NCBI RefSeq assembly: GCF_019930585.1
Contig: NZ_CP082839.1
Coordinates: forward strand, 3,856,001-3,920,000
Length of the DNA: 64,000 nt
Reading direction: 5' to 3'
Source: Sphingomonas nostoxanthinifaciens
Lineage (GTDB): Bacteria > Pseudomonadota > Alphaproteobacteria > Sphingomonadales > Sphingomonadaceae
The notes under the pieces were generated by a model. It saw only the letters and a program-made list of their open reading frames with translations, was not told where the DNA came from and made no database searches. A program made the position numbers and the translations under genes. Shown here piece by piece: positions 19,601 to 27,859 of this stretch; position 1 is the first letter of the stretch, and each line of letters begins with the position of its first letter.

Positions 19601-21284
19601 CGTGGAGATAGCCGCGACCGCCGTCGAGCGGGGTCGGCATCTCCTGCAGGGCGCGAAAACCGAAATGCTCGAACACCGGCACCGCTTCGGACAGCGGGAT
19701 CAGCGCGCCGAGGCGATAAGTCTTCAGCCGCAGCCGTTCGCCGGTATCGTCGGCCGCGCGATAGAGCCGCACCGCGCGCTGTGCCGGATCGCCGAGCCCG
19801 GCGAGGCGGGCGACATCCGCCGCCGCCTCGGCCGCATCGGCATGCGCGCGATAGGCGACCGGAAAGGCCTCGGCCCATTCGAGCGCGAGCCGCGCGGCGC
19901 GATGCGGCGCCACCAGCTCGCCCAGCGCCGCCTCGACGCCGGGCGCCCAGCCGCGCAGCATCGCTTCCAGCTGGCGATCGAGCGCGGCGGCGTCGGGCAG
20001 TACCGCCGCCGGCGGCAGATCGAGCGTATAGCGGATCAGCGCGGTATCGCCCTCGCCCAGGTCGAGCGTCCAGTTCGAGACGGTCGCGCCGGCAGCACCC
20101 TCCAGCATCGTCCGGATCGCCTCGCGCCGGGCGACCGAGAATTGATCACGCGGCACCCACACGAACACGAACAGGTGGCGCAGCAGCGGGCCGGGCGCGA
20201 GCAGCAGCTTGGGGCGTGGGCGGTCGGCGAGGCTCATCGCCGTCAGCGCCAATTCCTCCAGCACCGGCGGCTCGAAGCTCACCATCAGATCGTGCGGCAA
20301 CGCCGACAGTGCGTGGCGCAGCGCCTTGCCGGCATGCGCGGTGGGATCGAAGCCGTATTTCTCCTCGATCGCCGCGAGCCGCGCGCGCAGCACCGGCACC
20401 TTGTCCGACGGCGCACGCAGCGCGGCGCTGGTCCACAGCCCGGCGACGATCGACAGGCCCTCGACCCGGCCTTCGCGACGCATCGGCACGACCAGCAGGT
20501 CGAGCGGCGCGCGGCGGTGGACGGTCGCGACGCGATCGCTCTTCAGCACCAGCGGCGCCGGGCCGCCTTCCTCGAACCAGCGCAACGCCGCCTCGCGCAC
20601 CCCGTCGAGCCACAAGGCAGGCCCCGGCCGGCCGACCATGCCGATCGCGCCGGTCAGCGTGCCGTCGCGCGCCACGCTGCCGGCGCCCAACAGGGTGAAG
20701 TGGCGCTCGAGGAACCAGCGCAGCAGCGCCGCCCCCTCGCCATCGGGCAGGCCGGTCGCCAGATCGCGCAGCGCCTGCTGCAACGCAGGCCAGCCCTCCA
20801 CCGCCGCGCGCACGTCGGCCAGCACGTCGGCCAGTTCGGCCTCGACCTCGCGCCGCTCGCGCGCGTCGATGCGGTCGATCTCCAGATAGATCATCGATTC
20901 GCGCCGCTCGCCGCTGGCGCCGTTGGGCAGCAGCGCGGTCAGCGCTCCCGACGCGTCGCGTCGCACGCACAAGACGGGATGAAGCAGGCGATGGATGGCG
21001 ATGCCGCGCGCCGCCAGCGCGACCGCCACCGAATCGACCAGGAACGGCATGTCGTCATTGACCACCGCCAGCCGCAGCCGCCGCTGCACGCCGTCGCCAC
21101 CGATCGAGGCGAGGCCGATCGCGGCGGTGCCCGGCTGGCGCTGCGCGGCGATGCCCGCGACGAATGCCGCCGCGGCGTCGCGCGCGGTCGCGTCCATATC
21201 CAGCGTCTCGCCGGGCAGCGCACCCTCGGCCAGCGCGGCGGCGATCAACCGGAGGCCCGCGGCCTGCTGGGTTTCGCTGTCCAT
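16659..21284 (-). CDS. NAD-dependent glutamate dehydrogenase, large type
   Basis: Protein of 1541 residues of the large NAD-specific GDH class, which deaminates glutamate to 2-oxoglutarate. A long N-terminal region of about 700 residues with ACT-like regulatory sequence precedes the catalytic core. The core is marked by GGPIARGGLRWSDR, EVLGLMKAQVVKNAVIVPTG and GGFYPK near 775-825, with the substrate-binding Lys in KNAVIVPTGAKGG. A Rossmann part follows, including GEGANLGVTQAGRIEFA. The protein is slightly shorter than the 1600-residue members. The ATG at 21284 has GGGAGA upstream. It likely serves glutamate use as carbon source. Confidence 0.95.
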   Translation of the reverse strand: MDSETQQAAGLRLIAAALAEGALPGETLDMDATARDAAAAFVAGIAAQRQPGTAAIGLASIGGDGVQRRLRLAVVNDDMPFLVDSVAVALAARGIAIHRLLHPVLCVRRDASGALTALLPNGASGERRESMIYLEIDRIDARERREVEAELADVLADVRAAVEGWPALQQALRDLATGLPDGEGAALLRWFLERHFTLLGAGSVARDGTLTGAIGMVGRPGPALWLDGVREAALRWFEEGGPAPLVLKSDRVATVHRRAPLDLLVVPMRREGRVEGLSIVAGLWTSAALRAPSDKVPVLRARLAAIEEKYGFDPTAHAGKALRHALSALPHDLMVSFEPPVLEELALTAMSLADRPRPKLLLAPGPLLRHLFVFVWVPRDQFSVARREAIRTMLEGAAGATVSNWTLDLGEGDTALIRYTLDLPPAAVLPDAAALDRQLEAMLRGWAPGVEAALGELVAPHRAARLALEWAEAFPVAYRAHADAAEAAADVARLAGLGDPAQRAVRLYRAADDTGERLRLKTYRLGALIPLSEAVPVFEHFGFRALQEMPTPLDGGRGYLHEFVLQADSAEAAEAVLARADVAEAAIAAVLAGQAENDAFNALIVDAGLDPGAVVLLRAWFRYLRQTGFPYGLATVADALRNAPDVAGALIALFTARHGPDGGDEDAAEQALATALGQVASIEDDRILRRLAALVRAILRTNAFAPAADEALAFKLDSAEVPGLPKPLPWREIWIYSPRVEGIHLRGGPIARGGLRWSDRRDDFRTEVLGLMKAQVVKNAVIVPTGAKGGFYPKQLPPPANRDAWLAEGTESYRIFIRALLSVTDNLVEGAVVHPDGVRAPDGDDPYFVVAADKGTATFSDVANAIAVERGFWLGDAFASGGSHGYDHKAMGITARGAWVSVQRHFREMGVDVQADPVTVVGCGDMSGDVFGNGMLLSRTLRLVAAFDHRHIFFDPTPDPARSFEERARMFALPRSSWADYDPALISPGGGVFPRTQKVIPLSAEVRAALGVTATELDPSSLVAAIVRAPVDLLWFGGIGTYVKAAGETNSQVGDVANDAHRVDGLQVRARVIGEGANLGVTQAGRIEFATKGGRINTDFIDNSAGVDCSDNEVNIKIALNREMMEGRIGFEERNLFLGTMTDDVASIVLEDNRLQTLGLSLAEAGGAGALPAQIRVIELLEDAGRIDRTVDGIEPNPALLRRATEDRGLTRPELAIILSHGKLALQAAVEASALAADPLFMPLLHAAFPTAMRERFAAAIDAHRLRPEIIATKIANRVVNRLGLVAPFELAEEEGASLAQVASAYFAADAIFKLEGLFEAIESISLPEPTRLMLLAAAGEGARLHVADLLHAAPDDLAPGALAEALAPGLARLENGLDDLLRQEARWQLTQLRARIGASDAPAEIVDRLVTLHALDGAVGTAALAHRAGADEVAVTQAYVRLGEALGLDWAKAAALRFVPTDPWERLLAAGLARDFEQLRLAFLARAAGDPLAYVEQWLAEHALRVAQFERLIDRARQSPAPSAAMLAQVAAQARTLLGR

Positions 21285-21358
21285 CTCGTCTCTCCCGCTG
21301 CCGGTAACCGATCTGGCGGCGGCCTATGCGCCGGGAGGCCGGCGGCGACAAGCTGGGA

Positions 21359-22429
21359 TCAGGCGGCGCGGACGCTTTGCCGCGGCACGGCGGCGACGAC
21401 CGGAGCCAATGGCTTGAGGGTGATACCGTCGTCGAACGCCGGCGACGGCAAGGGAGCACGGCCGCGCGCGACCCGGCGCGCCAGTCGTTCGGCGGTGGCG
21501 ATGCCGTCGAGACCATCGACGTGCTGGTCGAGCAAGCGCGTGAGGCCGCCACGTCCCAGCTTGAGCCGCAGGCCGTAGGCGAGCGCCGCAATGTACGCAG
21601 CGCGCGCGGGCCGGGCGATGCTCTGCCCGCCGAAGGTCAGCGCGACGATCCGCGCCGGGGTGGCGTGATCGCCCCCCGTCAGGCCGGCGAAAGCGGTAGG
21701 CTGGGCGCGCGCCACGAGCAGCAGGTCGAACGCGGCGCCGAGCGCGGCGTGCAGCGCAGTCGTGCCGCCGGTGTGATCGCCCGCCGCCAGCGCCGCCCAG
21801 GTGCGCGCGCCGGCGAGGAGCTGGTCGAGCGTGGACGGTGCGCGCAGTGGCGCGGCAGGCCGAACGCCCCACGGCGAGACCGGCGCGGCCTCCGGCCGAA
21901 CGGCGAACGCACTGCTGGCGACCGTCGCGATCTCCGACGTCGGCATTACCACAAGCGCCTTCCACGTGATGACGCCCAGCACCGCGCCGAGTGTACCGTC
22001 GGCATGCGCCAGCGGCAGCAGGATCCCGCGGCACACGATCGGCGTGCCCTCATTGCCGGCGCAGCGCGCCTCGAACTGCAGAGGCGTGCGACCGGCGACG
22101 ATCTCGGGCAGGCGCGCGAGCAGCCGGCCGACGAGCGAATCGGGAGCGGTGATGCCGGTCGAACGCGCGGCGCCGGTCTCGTCGCGGAACGCATCGCCGA
22201 GATGGGTGATCGCCGGCGGCCGGCCCTCGCCGCGAAGCCGCAGCAGCACGCCATTGTCGCGCGCACCGGGCCAGCAATCCGGCGCGAAATCGTCGAGCAG
22301 CGGCATGGCGCGACCGCGCGCCGCCGTCAGCCAGTGATCGTGGGCCAGAGCGTGCAATCGCCGCTCGCGTCCGAATGCGAAGGCGGGATCGATCCCGCTG
22401 CCCGGTTCGCCTTGGCTGGCCTGCCGCAT
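21359..22429 (-). CDS. PAS-domain protein of unknown function
   Basis: Protein of about 356 residues with no signal peptide or membrane segment. Residues 15-170 resemble a PAS_5-type sensory domain (LPLLDDFAPDCW, a GDAFRDETG turn and a CRGILLPLAHADG...GVITWK end). The remainder is Ala-rich, with a helical region (TALHAALGAAFDLLLVA) and a C-terminal LTRLLDQHVDGLDGIATAERLAR that looks like a coiled or docking helix. No kinase, cyclase or DNA-binding domain is seen. The ATG at 22429 follows GGGGTAG. It lies 74 bases upstream of the GDH gene on the same strand, so it may share its transcript. The function is not known. Confidence 0.6.
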   Translation of the reverse strand: MRQASQGEPGSGIDPAFAFGRERRLHALAHDHWLTAARGRAMPLLDDFAPDCWPGARDNGVLLRLRGEGRPPAITHLGDAFRDETGAARSTGITAPDSLVGRLLARLPEIVAGRTPLQFEARCAGNEGTPIVCRGILLPLAHADGTLGAVLGVITWKALVVMPTSEIATVASSAFAVRPEAAPVSPWGVRPAAPLRAPSTLDQLLAGARTWAALAAGDHTGGTTALHAALGAAFDLLLVARAQPTAFAGLTGGDHATPARIVALTFGGQSIARPARAAYIAALAYGLRLKLGRGGLTRLLDQHVDGLDGIATAERLARRVARGRAPLPSPAFDDGITLKPLAPVVAAVPRQSVRAA

Positions 22430-22548
22430 ATCTACCCCACTACCCCACATCGAGCACCGGCAGAGGATGCGGCGACGATGGTTGAGGAAAGGTGAAGGGC
22501 ACGGCGCTTGTCTTGGCCGATATTGGCTGGTAACGGCGCTCGGCGCGG

Positions 22549-22584
22549 GCCGCCTTAGCTCAGCCGGTAGGGCATCGCATTCGC
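22549..22584 (+). pseudogene. tRNA-Thr 5' remnant (partial duplicate)
   Basis: These 36 bases match the 5' acceptor strand, D arm and start of the anticodon arm of the intact tRNA-Thr at 22674 at 34 of 36 positions. The differences are one T-to-C in the acceptor strand and one A-to-G in the D arm. The match stops inside the anticodon loop. What follows has no T arm and no 3' acceptor strand able to pair, so no tRNA can form. Confidence 0.7.
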
Positions 22585-22673
22585 ATTGGCGGGTGCATGC
22601 GAAATCGGCGAGACGGAACAGCGGCTCGGCAAGGCAACCGCCTGGTTAGTGGGGGGATTGATAGGGTTACCGG

Positions 22674-22749
22674 GCCGCTTTAGCTCAGCCGGTAGAGCAT
22701 CGCATTCGTAATGCGAGGGTCAGGTGTTCGAGTCACCTAAGCGGCACCA
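22674..22749 (+). tRNA. tRNA-Thr (anticodon CGT)
   Basis: A complete cloverleaf of 76 bases including an encoded CCA. The acceptor stem GCCGCTT pairs perfectly with AAGCGGC, and the D arm is GCTC/GAGC. The anticodon stem TCGCA/TGCGA encloses the loop TTCGTAA (anticodon CGT, reading ACG). The T arm is AGGTG-TTCGAGT-CACCT, with discriminator A. It stands alone, between the PAS gene and the efflux operon on the other strand. Confidence 0.97.
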
Positions 22750-22872
22750 CCCTTTTCTACATTTCGCCGCTCCATCGATGATCCGTCACCACGGATGCGG
22801 CCTGCCACTCGGCGCTTATCGGGCCAATTCCAGATCGGCCGCTCGCGGATGGCAGACCTGCACGTCGGCCTT

Positions 22873-25800
22873 CTAAACGCCCAACGTTTCGACCCGGTCT
22901 GCCGCGCGACGCTCTCGTGAAGGCTTGATCCGATACCAAAGGGCGTAGAGCGCCGGCAGGAACACCAGCGTCAGCACCGTGCCGCCGATCGTGCCGCCGA
23001 TCAGCGTGAAGGCGAGCGATCCCCAGAACACCGACTGCGTCAGCGGGATGAAGGCGAACACCGCGGCGAGCGCCGTCAGGATCACCGGCCGTGCGCGCTG
23101 GACCGTCGCCTCCACCACCGCATGATAGGGATCGAGCCCGTCGCGCTCGTTCTGGTGGATCTGCCCGATCAGGATCAGCGTGTTGCGCATGATGATGCCG
23201 GCGAGCGCGATCATCGCGAGAATCGCGTTGAACCCGAACGGCTGGTTGAACAGCAGCAGCGTCGGCACGACCCCGACCAGCGCCAGCGGCGCGGTGAGCA
23301 GCACCATCGCCATCGCCGAGATCGAGCGCACCTGGAAGATGATGACCACCATCATCAGCACGATCATCAACGGGAAGACGGCGGCCAGCGCGACATTGGC
23401 CTTGCCGGCTTCCTCGAGCGCGGCGGCGGTCTCGATCTTGTAGCCCGACGGCAGCGCATCGACGATCGGCTTGATGCCCTTAATGACCTGATTGGAGATG
23501 TCCGGCGGCTGATACTGCTCGCCGATATCGCCGCGCACCGTGACGGTGACGTAGCGGTCGCGCCGGTGCATGATCGGATCTTCCATCCGCACCACCGCCT
23601 TGCCGATCTGGTCGAGCGGCACGCGCTGGCCCGCGCTGCCGGTCAGCGTAAATGCGCTCAGCCTGGCCGGATCGAGGCGATCGGGGCCCGCGCTGCGCGC
23701 CACCACCTCGACCGAGCGTATGTCCTCGCGAACCTGCGTCACCGGCACGCCCGTCAGCAGGAACTGGAGCTGCTGCGCCGCATCCTGCGAGGACAGGCCG
23801 ATCGCGCGCAGCCGATCCTGATCGAGCACGAAGTGGACGGTCGGCACGCGCTCGCCCCAGTCGGTATTCACCTGCCGCATCGACGTATTGTCCAGCATCA
23901 CCCGGCGCACCTGCTCGGCGATCGCGCGGACCTTGTCCTCGTTGGGGCCCATCACGCGGAAGGCGACCGGGAATGGCGAATAGGGTCCGAAGACGAGCTG
24001 GGTCACGCGGATGCGGGCGGCGGGCGCCAGCCCCTCGGCCGCGGCTGCGCGCGCGCGATGCTTGAGCGCTTCGCGATCCTTCTCGCTGGGCGTCAGCACG
24101 ACGATCTTGGCGAAGGACGGATCGGGCAGCTCGGGCGCGAATGGGAGATAGAAGCGCGGCGGACCCTGCCCGATATAGGAGGTGACGATCTTCGATTCCG
24201 GCTGCTTGCGCAGCCACGTCTCGACCTTGGCGGTCGCCGCGCCGGTCGCCTCGATGCTGGTGCCCTCGGGCATCTGCACCTCAACCAGCACCTCGGGCCG
24301 ATCCGAGATCGGGAAGAATTGCTGCTTCACGAAACCCATGAAGAAGATCGCCACGAAGAACAATGCGAGGACGGCCAGCGCGACCTTCTTCTTGTTGTCC
24401 ACGATCCACGACAGGCCCGCGCGCAGCCGCTGATAGCGCGGCGTCCCGTAGATCGCCGCGTGGCCGCCCTCGATCGGCTTGAAATCGGGCAGCAGCTTGA
24501 CGCCCAGATAGGGCGTGAACGCGACCGCGACGACCCACGATGTGAGCAGTGCGAAGCCGACCACCCAGAAGATGTTGCCGGCATATTCGCCCGCGCTCGA
24601 CTTGGCGAAGCCGACCGGCATCAGGCCGATCGTGGTGACGAGCGTGCCCGCCAGCATCGGCGCGGCGGTATGCCCCCACGCATAGGTCGCCGCCGTGATT
24701 CGGTCATGCCCCTCCTCCATCTTCACGACGATCGTCTCGATGATGATGATCGCATCGTCCACCAGCAGCCCGAGCGAGAGGATGAGCGCGCCGAGCGTGA
24801 TGCGGTCGAAATCGCGTCCGGTCGCGAGCATGATGACGAACACGCCGGCCAGCGTCAGCGGCACCGCGAGCGCGACGACGATGCCGGTGCGCAGGCCGAG
24901 GCTGACGAGGCTGACCGCGATCACCACCGCCAGCGCGACGAAGAACTTCAGCATGAACTCGCCATAGGCTTCCTGGATGTTCACCGCCTGATCGGTGACC
25001 TTGGTGAAGCTGAGGCCGAGCGGCATCTCGGCCGAGATCGCTTTGGCCTCCTTGTCGAGATCCTTGCCGAGCTGGAGCCCGTTATAGCGCTCCTTCATGA
25101 TGACGCCGAGCTCGAGCGCCGGCTCGCCCTGGTTGCGGATCATGAAGGTGGCGGGATCCTCGTAGCCGCGCTTCACGTCGGCGATGTCGGAGAGCTTGAG
25201 CGTGTGGCCGCCCGCCGTGATCGGCGTGTCCTTGATCTTCTGGAGATCGTCGAACGCACCGTCGAGGCGGACCTGCACCTGCGGCCCCTTGGTGTCGATC
25301 GACCCCGCCGGCGTCAGCATGTTCTGGCTGGCGAGTGCCGCGAACACGTCGCGCGCCGACACGCCCAGATTGGCGAGACGCGCGTAGGAGAATTCGACGT
25401 AGATCCTTTCCGGCCGCTCGCCGATGACGTTGACCTTCTTGACGCCGGGCACATGGAGCAGCCGCTGGCGCAGCGCCTCTGCCTGGCGGACGAGGACTCG
25501 CTCGGGCTCGCCCTCGCCCTTCAGCGCGTAGAGCGCGAAGGTGACGTCGCCATATTCGTCGTTGATGAAGGGCCCCTGCACGCCCTGCGGCAGCTTGAGC
25601 GCCTCGTCGCCGAGCTTCTTGCGCGCCTGGTAGAATTCCTCCGGCACGATGGCCGGCGGTGTCGGGTCCTTGAGCGTGACCGTGGTCACGGCGACGCCGG
25701 GGCGGGTGTAGGTCTCGGCCCGGTCGTACCAGGCGAGTTCCTGCATCCGTTTCTCGAGCGGCTCGGCGACCTGGTCCTGCATCTCCTGCGCGGTCGCACC

Positions 25801-25983
25801 CGGCCACGCGGTGACGAAGGTCATCTGCTTGATGGTGAAGTTGGGATCCTCGGCGCGCCCCATGTGGAGGAACGCGAACAGCCCGGCCATCGAGATCGCG
25901 ATGATCAGGAACAGCGTGACGGAACGCTCGCGGACCGCGAGCGCGGAGAGGTTGAAGCCCCCTGTGCCCTCGGGGCGGCTCAC
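22873..25983 (-). CDS. RND efflux transporter, inner-membrane permease
   Basis: Protein of 1036 residues of the AcrB/HAE1-like RND superfamily, a proton-driven exporter of drugs or other small hydrophobic compounds. The first transmembrane helix (SVTLFLIIAISMAGLFAFL) and a large periplasmic loop are followed by the helix-4 motif LSLGLLVDDAIIIIE, whose paired Asp residues carry the proton. The ending PALYALWYRIKPSRE is usual. The GTG at 25983 lies in a GTGA overlap with the adaptor stop and gives MSRPEGTGGFNLSALAVRERS. An upstream extension would lie wholly inside the adaptor gene. Substrate is unknown. Confidence 0.93.
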   Translation of the reverse strand: MSRPEGTGGFNLSALAVRERSVTLFLIIAISMAGLFAFLHMGRAEDPNFTIKQMTFVTAWPGATAQEMQDQVAEPLEKRMQELAWYDRAETYTRPGVAVTTVTLKDPTPPAIVPEEFYQARKKLGDEALKLPQGVQGPFINDEYGDVTFALYALKGEGEPERVLVRQAEALRQRLLHVPGVKKVNVIGERPERIYVEFSYARLANLGVSARDVFAALASQNMLTPAGSIDTKGPQVQVRLDGAFDDLQKIKDTPITAGGHTLKLSDIADVKRGYEDPATFMIRNQGEPALELGVIMKERYNGLQLGKDLDKEAKAISAEMPLGLSFTKVTDQAVNIQEAYGEFMLKFFVALAVVIAVSLVSLGLRTGIVVALAVPLTLAGVFVIMLATGRDFDRITLGALILSLGLLVDDAIIIIETIVVKMEEGHDRITAATYAWGHTAAPMLAGTLVTTIGLMPVGFAKSSAGEYAGNIFWVVGFALLTSWVVAVAFTPYLGVKLLPDFKPIEGGHAAIYGTPRYQRLRAGLSWIVDNKKKVALAVLALFFVAIFFMGFVKQQFFPISDRPEVLVEVQMPEGTSIEATGAATAKVETWLRKQPESKIVTSYIGQGPPRFYLPFAPELPDPSFAKIVVLTPSEKDREALKHRARAAAAEGLAPAARIRVTQLVFGPYSPFPVAFRVMGPNEDKVRAIAEQVRRVMLDNTSMRQVNTDWGERVPTVHFVLDQDRLRAIGLSSQDAAQQLQFLLTGVPVTQVREDIRSVEVVARSAGPDRLDPARLSAFTLTGSAGQRVPLDQIGKAVVRMEDPIMHRRDRYVTVTVRGDIGEQYQPPDISNQVIKGIKPIVDALPSGYKIETAAALEEAGKANVALAAVFPLMIVLMMVVIIFQVRSISAMAMVLLTAPLALVGVVPTLLLFNQPFGFNAILAMIALAGIIMRNTLILIGQIHQNERDGLDPYHAVVEATVQRARPVILTALAAVFAFIPLTQSVFWGSLAFTLIGGTIGGTVLTLVFLPALYALWYRIKPSRERRAADRVETLGV

Positions 25984-27065
25984 TGCGCTGCGACCTGATC
26001 GGAGGCAACGCGCACGGCCTCGCCCTGATGGAGATAGTGCGCGCCGAGCGCGACGAAGCGCTCGCCGGGCCGCAGGCCGCTCGTGATCGTCGCCGCCTCG
26101 TCGCCGAGGCCCGCCACCTGCACCGCCCGCCACGCCACCTTGAGCGGGTTGCCGTCGACGATCCAGACGCCGGGGCCGTGGCCATTGTCGTAGATCGCCG
26201 CCATCGGCACCGTCATCGCGCCGGCGGACTTCGCATCCGGCACCGCGATCGTCACCGTGGCGCCGAGCGGCGCCTTCGCCGCGGCGCCCTCGAGCACGTA
26301 GCGCGCGTCATAGGTGCGCGTCTGAAGATCGGCCGCATCCGAGAGCTGGCGCAGCCGCGCGGTGCCGGACACGGAATTGAACACCGAGGCCGACGCGGTC
26401 GAACCGATCGCCGGGCGGATCGTCTCCGGCAGGCTGATCGTCGCCTCGCGCGGCCCCGCATGGGCGAGCCGCACCACCGTCTGTCCGGCCGTCACCACCT
26501 GGCCCGGCTCGGCGAGCGTCTCCACGACCACGCCGTCGGCATCGGCGAGCAGCACCGAATAGCCCGCCTGGTTGCGCGCGACGCCCGCCTGCGCCAGCGC
26601 CGCATCGAGCTGAGCCTTCGCGGCATCCGCCGCCGCTTTCGCCTGATCATAGGCCGAGGCCGAGACCGCACCGGCCGAAACAAGATCGCGATACCGCTTC
26701 TCATCGGCCGCGGTCTGAAGCGCCTTCGCGCGCGCCGCCTCGACGCTTCCCGCCTGCGCGACCGTCGCCAGCGCGAGATCGGTGCGGTCGATCCGCATCA
26801 GCGGCTGCCCCCTGCGGACGGTCTGGCCGGTGTCGACGAGACGCTCGACGATCTTGCCGGGGACGCGGAAGCCGAGATCGCTCTGCACCCGGGCGGAGAC
26901 GATCCCGGTGAACTCCCGGCCGGTTTGCCCGGTCGAGCCGATCGTGGCGACGCGCACGAGCTGCGCGCCGACCCGGGGATCGCCGGCCGGCTTCGAACAG
27001 GCCGACAATGCGAGGCTGAGGGAGCCGAGCATGATGATCGGCGTGACGTGACGAAGACGTGGCAT
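25980..27065 (-). CDS. RND efflux periplasmic adaptor subunit (HlyD/AcrA family), lipoprotein
   Basis: Protein of 361 residues with a lipoprotein signal (MLGSLSLALSAC). The order is that of membrane-fusion proteins: REFTGIVSARVQSDLGFRVPGKI beta-strand entry, a lipoyl half (VDTGQTVRRGQPLMRID), an alpha-helical hairpin rich in Ala, Lys and Gln at about 95-160, a second lipoyl half (LLADADGVVVETLAEPGQVV) and beta-barrel/membrane-proximal parts. It bridges the permease to the outer-membrane channel. The ATG at 27065 has GGGGAG 7 bases upstream. It is preceded by a palindrome at 27107-27130. Confidence 0.93.
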   Translation of the reverse strand: MPRLRHVTPIIMLGSLSLALSACSKPAGDPRVGAQLVRVATIGSTGQTGREFTGIVSARVQSDLGFRVPGKIVERLVDTGQTVRRGQPLMRIDRTDLALATVAQAGSVEAARAKALQTAADEKRYRDLVSAGAVSASAYDQAKAAADAAKAQLDAALAQAGVARNQAGYSVLLADADGVVVETLAEPGQVVTAGQTVVRLAHAGPREATISLPETIRPAIGSTASASVFNSVSGTARLRQLSDAADLQTRTYDARYVLEGAAAKAPLGATVTIAVPDAKSAGAMTVPMAAIYDNGHGPGVWIVDGNPLKVAWRAVQVAGLGDEAATITSGLRPGERFVALGAHYLHQGEAVRVASDQVAAQ

Positions 27066-27106
27066 GAGTCGCTCCCCGCATTGGGCTACGGCTCATCTGT
27101 CTACGA

Positions 27107-27130
27107 GTGACCGTTATGTCAATGGGTCAC
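27107..27130. promoter_or_regulatory. Operator palindrome before the adaptor gene
   Basis: GTGACC, 12 bases, GGTCAC: a perfect 6-base inverted repeat with an overall span of 24 bases. A TTGACA on the - strand (27117-27122), a possible -35 element for the adaptor-permease operon, lies inside it. The same span and nearly the same arms recur at 27811-27834 on the other side of the tetR gene, which supports a TetR binding site. Confidence 0.7.
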
Positions 27131-27151
27131 AGGTTACTTTCACGCTACAGG

Positions 27152-27772
27152 TCAGGGTGCGAGGCTCCGCAGCACGAGACTGGCAACCTCGTTCGCGCCT
27201 TCCGGCACGGCGTCGAGATTATATTGGAGCATCACCGGGTTCATGAACGGCTGGAACACGAGCACGATCGCGCGGACCGCCTCGTCGATCGGCGTCTTGC
27301 GCTCGAACTCACCGGACGCGCGCCCCTCCTGGATGATCTCGGCGAGCATCGCGCCGACCTTTTCCACATAGGCTTCCGACGACGGCCAATGCTCGGCGCA
27401 GGAATAAGCGGCGATGTCGTAGAGCTTGCGATCGTTGAAAAAAAGCTCGCAGCTCAAAGACGTTATCGTCTTGAAAAGACGACGAAGCCTGTCGGTCGCC
27501 GTCTTCCCGTCGGCAACGGATGCCTCGACCGATTCGATGATCGAGCCCAGGCAGCGACTGCAGATCGCCTCACCGATCGCCTGCTTCGATTCGAAGAATT
27601 TGTAGATGTAGGCCTTGGAGAAACCGATCGCCTTCGCCAGATCTGCGACGGTCGTCTTGCCATAGCCATAGTGGCTAAAATGCTCGTCCGCCGCCGCGAT
27701 GATCTGGTCGCGGATGCTGTGATCGGCGGGCCCGCGCTGGCCCGCCGCGCTGCTGGCTTGGAGGTCGCTCAT
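27152..27772 (-). CDS. TetR family repressor of the efflux pump
   Basis: Protein of 206 residues with an N-terminal TetR DNA-binding domain: IRDQIIAAADEHFSHYGYGKTTVADLAKAIGFSKAYIYKFFESKQAIGEAI. The C-terminal ligand-binding half is variable, as expected. The gene lies between the adaptor and outer-membrane-factor genes, with matching palindromes on both flanks, so it very likely controls the pump and itself. The ATG at 27772 begins a short polar tail before the first helix. Open sequence upstream of it holds the predicted promoter and cannot be coding. The promoter (TTGTCA, 17 bases, TATGTA on the - strand) would put the transcript start close to the ATG. Confidence 0.9.
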   Translation of the reverse strand: MSDLQASSAAGQRGPADHSIRDQIIAAADEHFSHYGYGKTTVADLAKAIGFSKAYIYKFFESKQAIGEAICSRCLGSIIESVEASVADGKTATDRLRRLFKTITSLSCELFFNDRKLYDIAAYSCAEHWPSSEAYVEKVGAMLAEIIQEGRASGEFERKTPIDEAVRAIVLVFQPFMNPVMLQYNLDAVPEGANEVASLVLRSLAP

Positions 27773-27800
27773 CGACGCTACATAGCTTTGGCAGCGTTGA

Positions 27801-27834
27801 TTGACAACGAGTGACCTATCTATATATTCGTCAC
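27801..27834 (+). promoter_or_regulatory. Promoter and overlapping operator of the outer-membrane-factor gene
   Basis: TTGACA at 27801-27806 and TATATT at 27823-27828 with a 16-base spacer form a near-consensus promoter pointing at the outer-membrane-factor gene. The palindrome GTGACC-N12-CGTCAC at 27811-27834 covers the spacer and the -10 box, so a bound repressor would block polymerase. The span and arm design equal those of 27107-27130. Confidence 0.72.
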
Positions 27835-27859
27835 ACATCCAGTCGACTTCGAGGTCACC

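Noticed and set aside
22549..22640. A second functional tRNA
   Set aside because: The 5' half is tRNA-like but the anticodon loop is replaced, and neither a T arm nor a pairing 3' acceptor strand follows.
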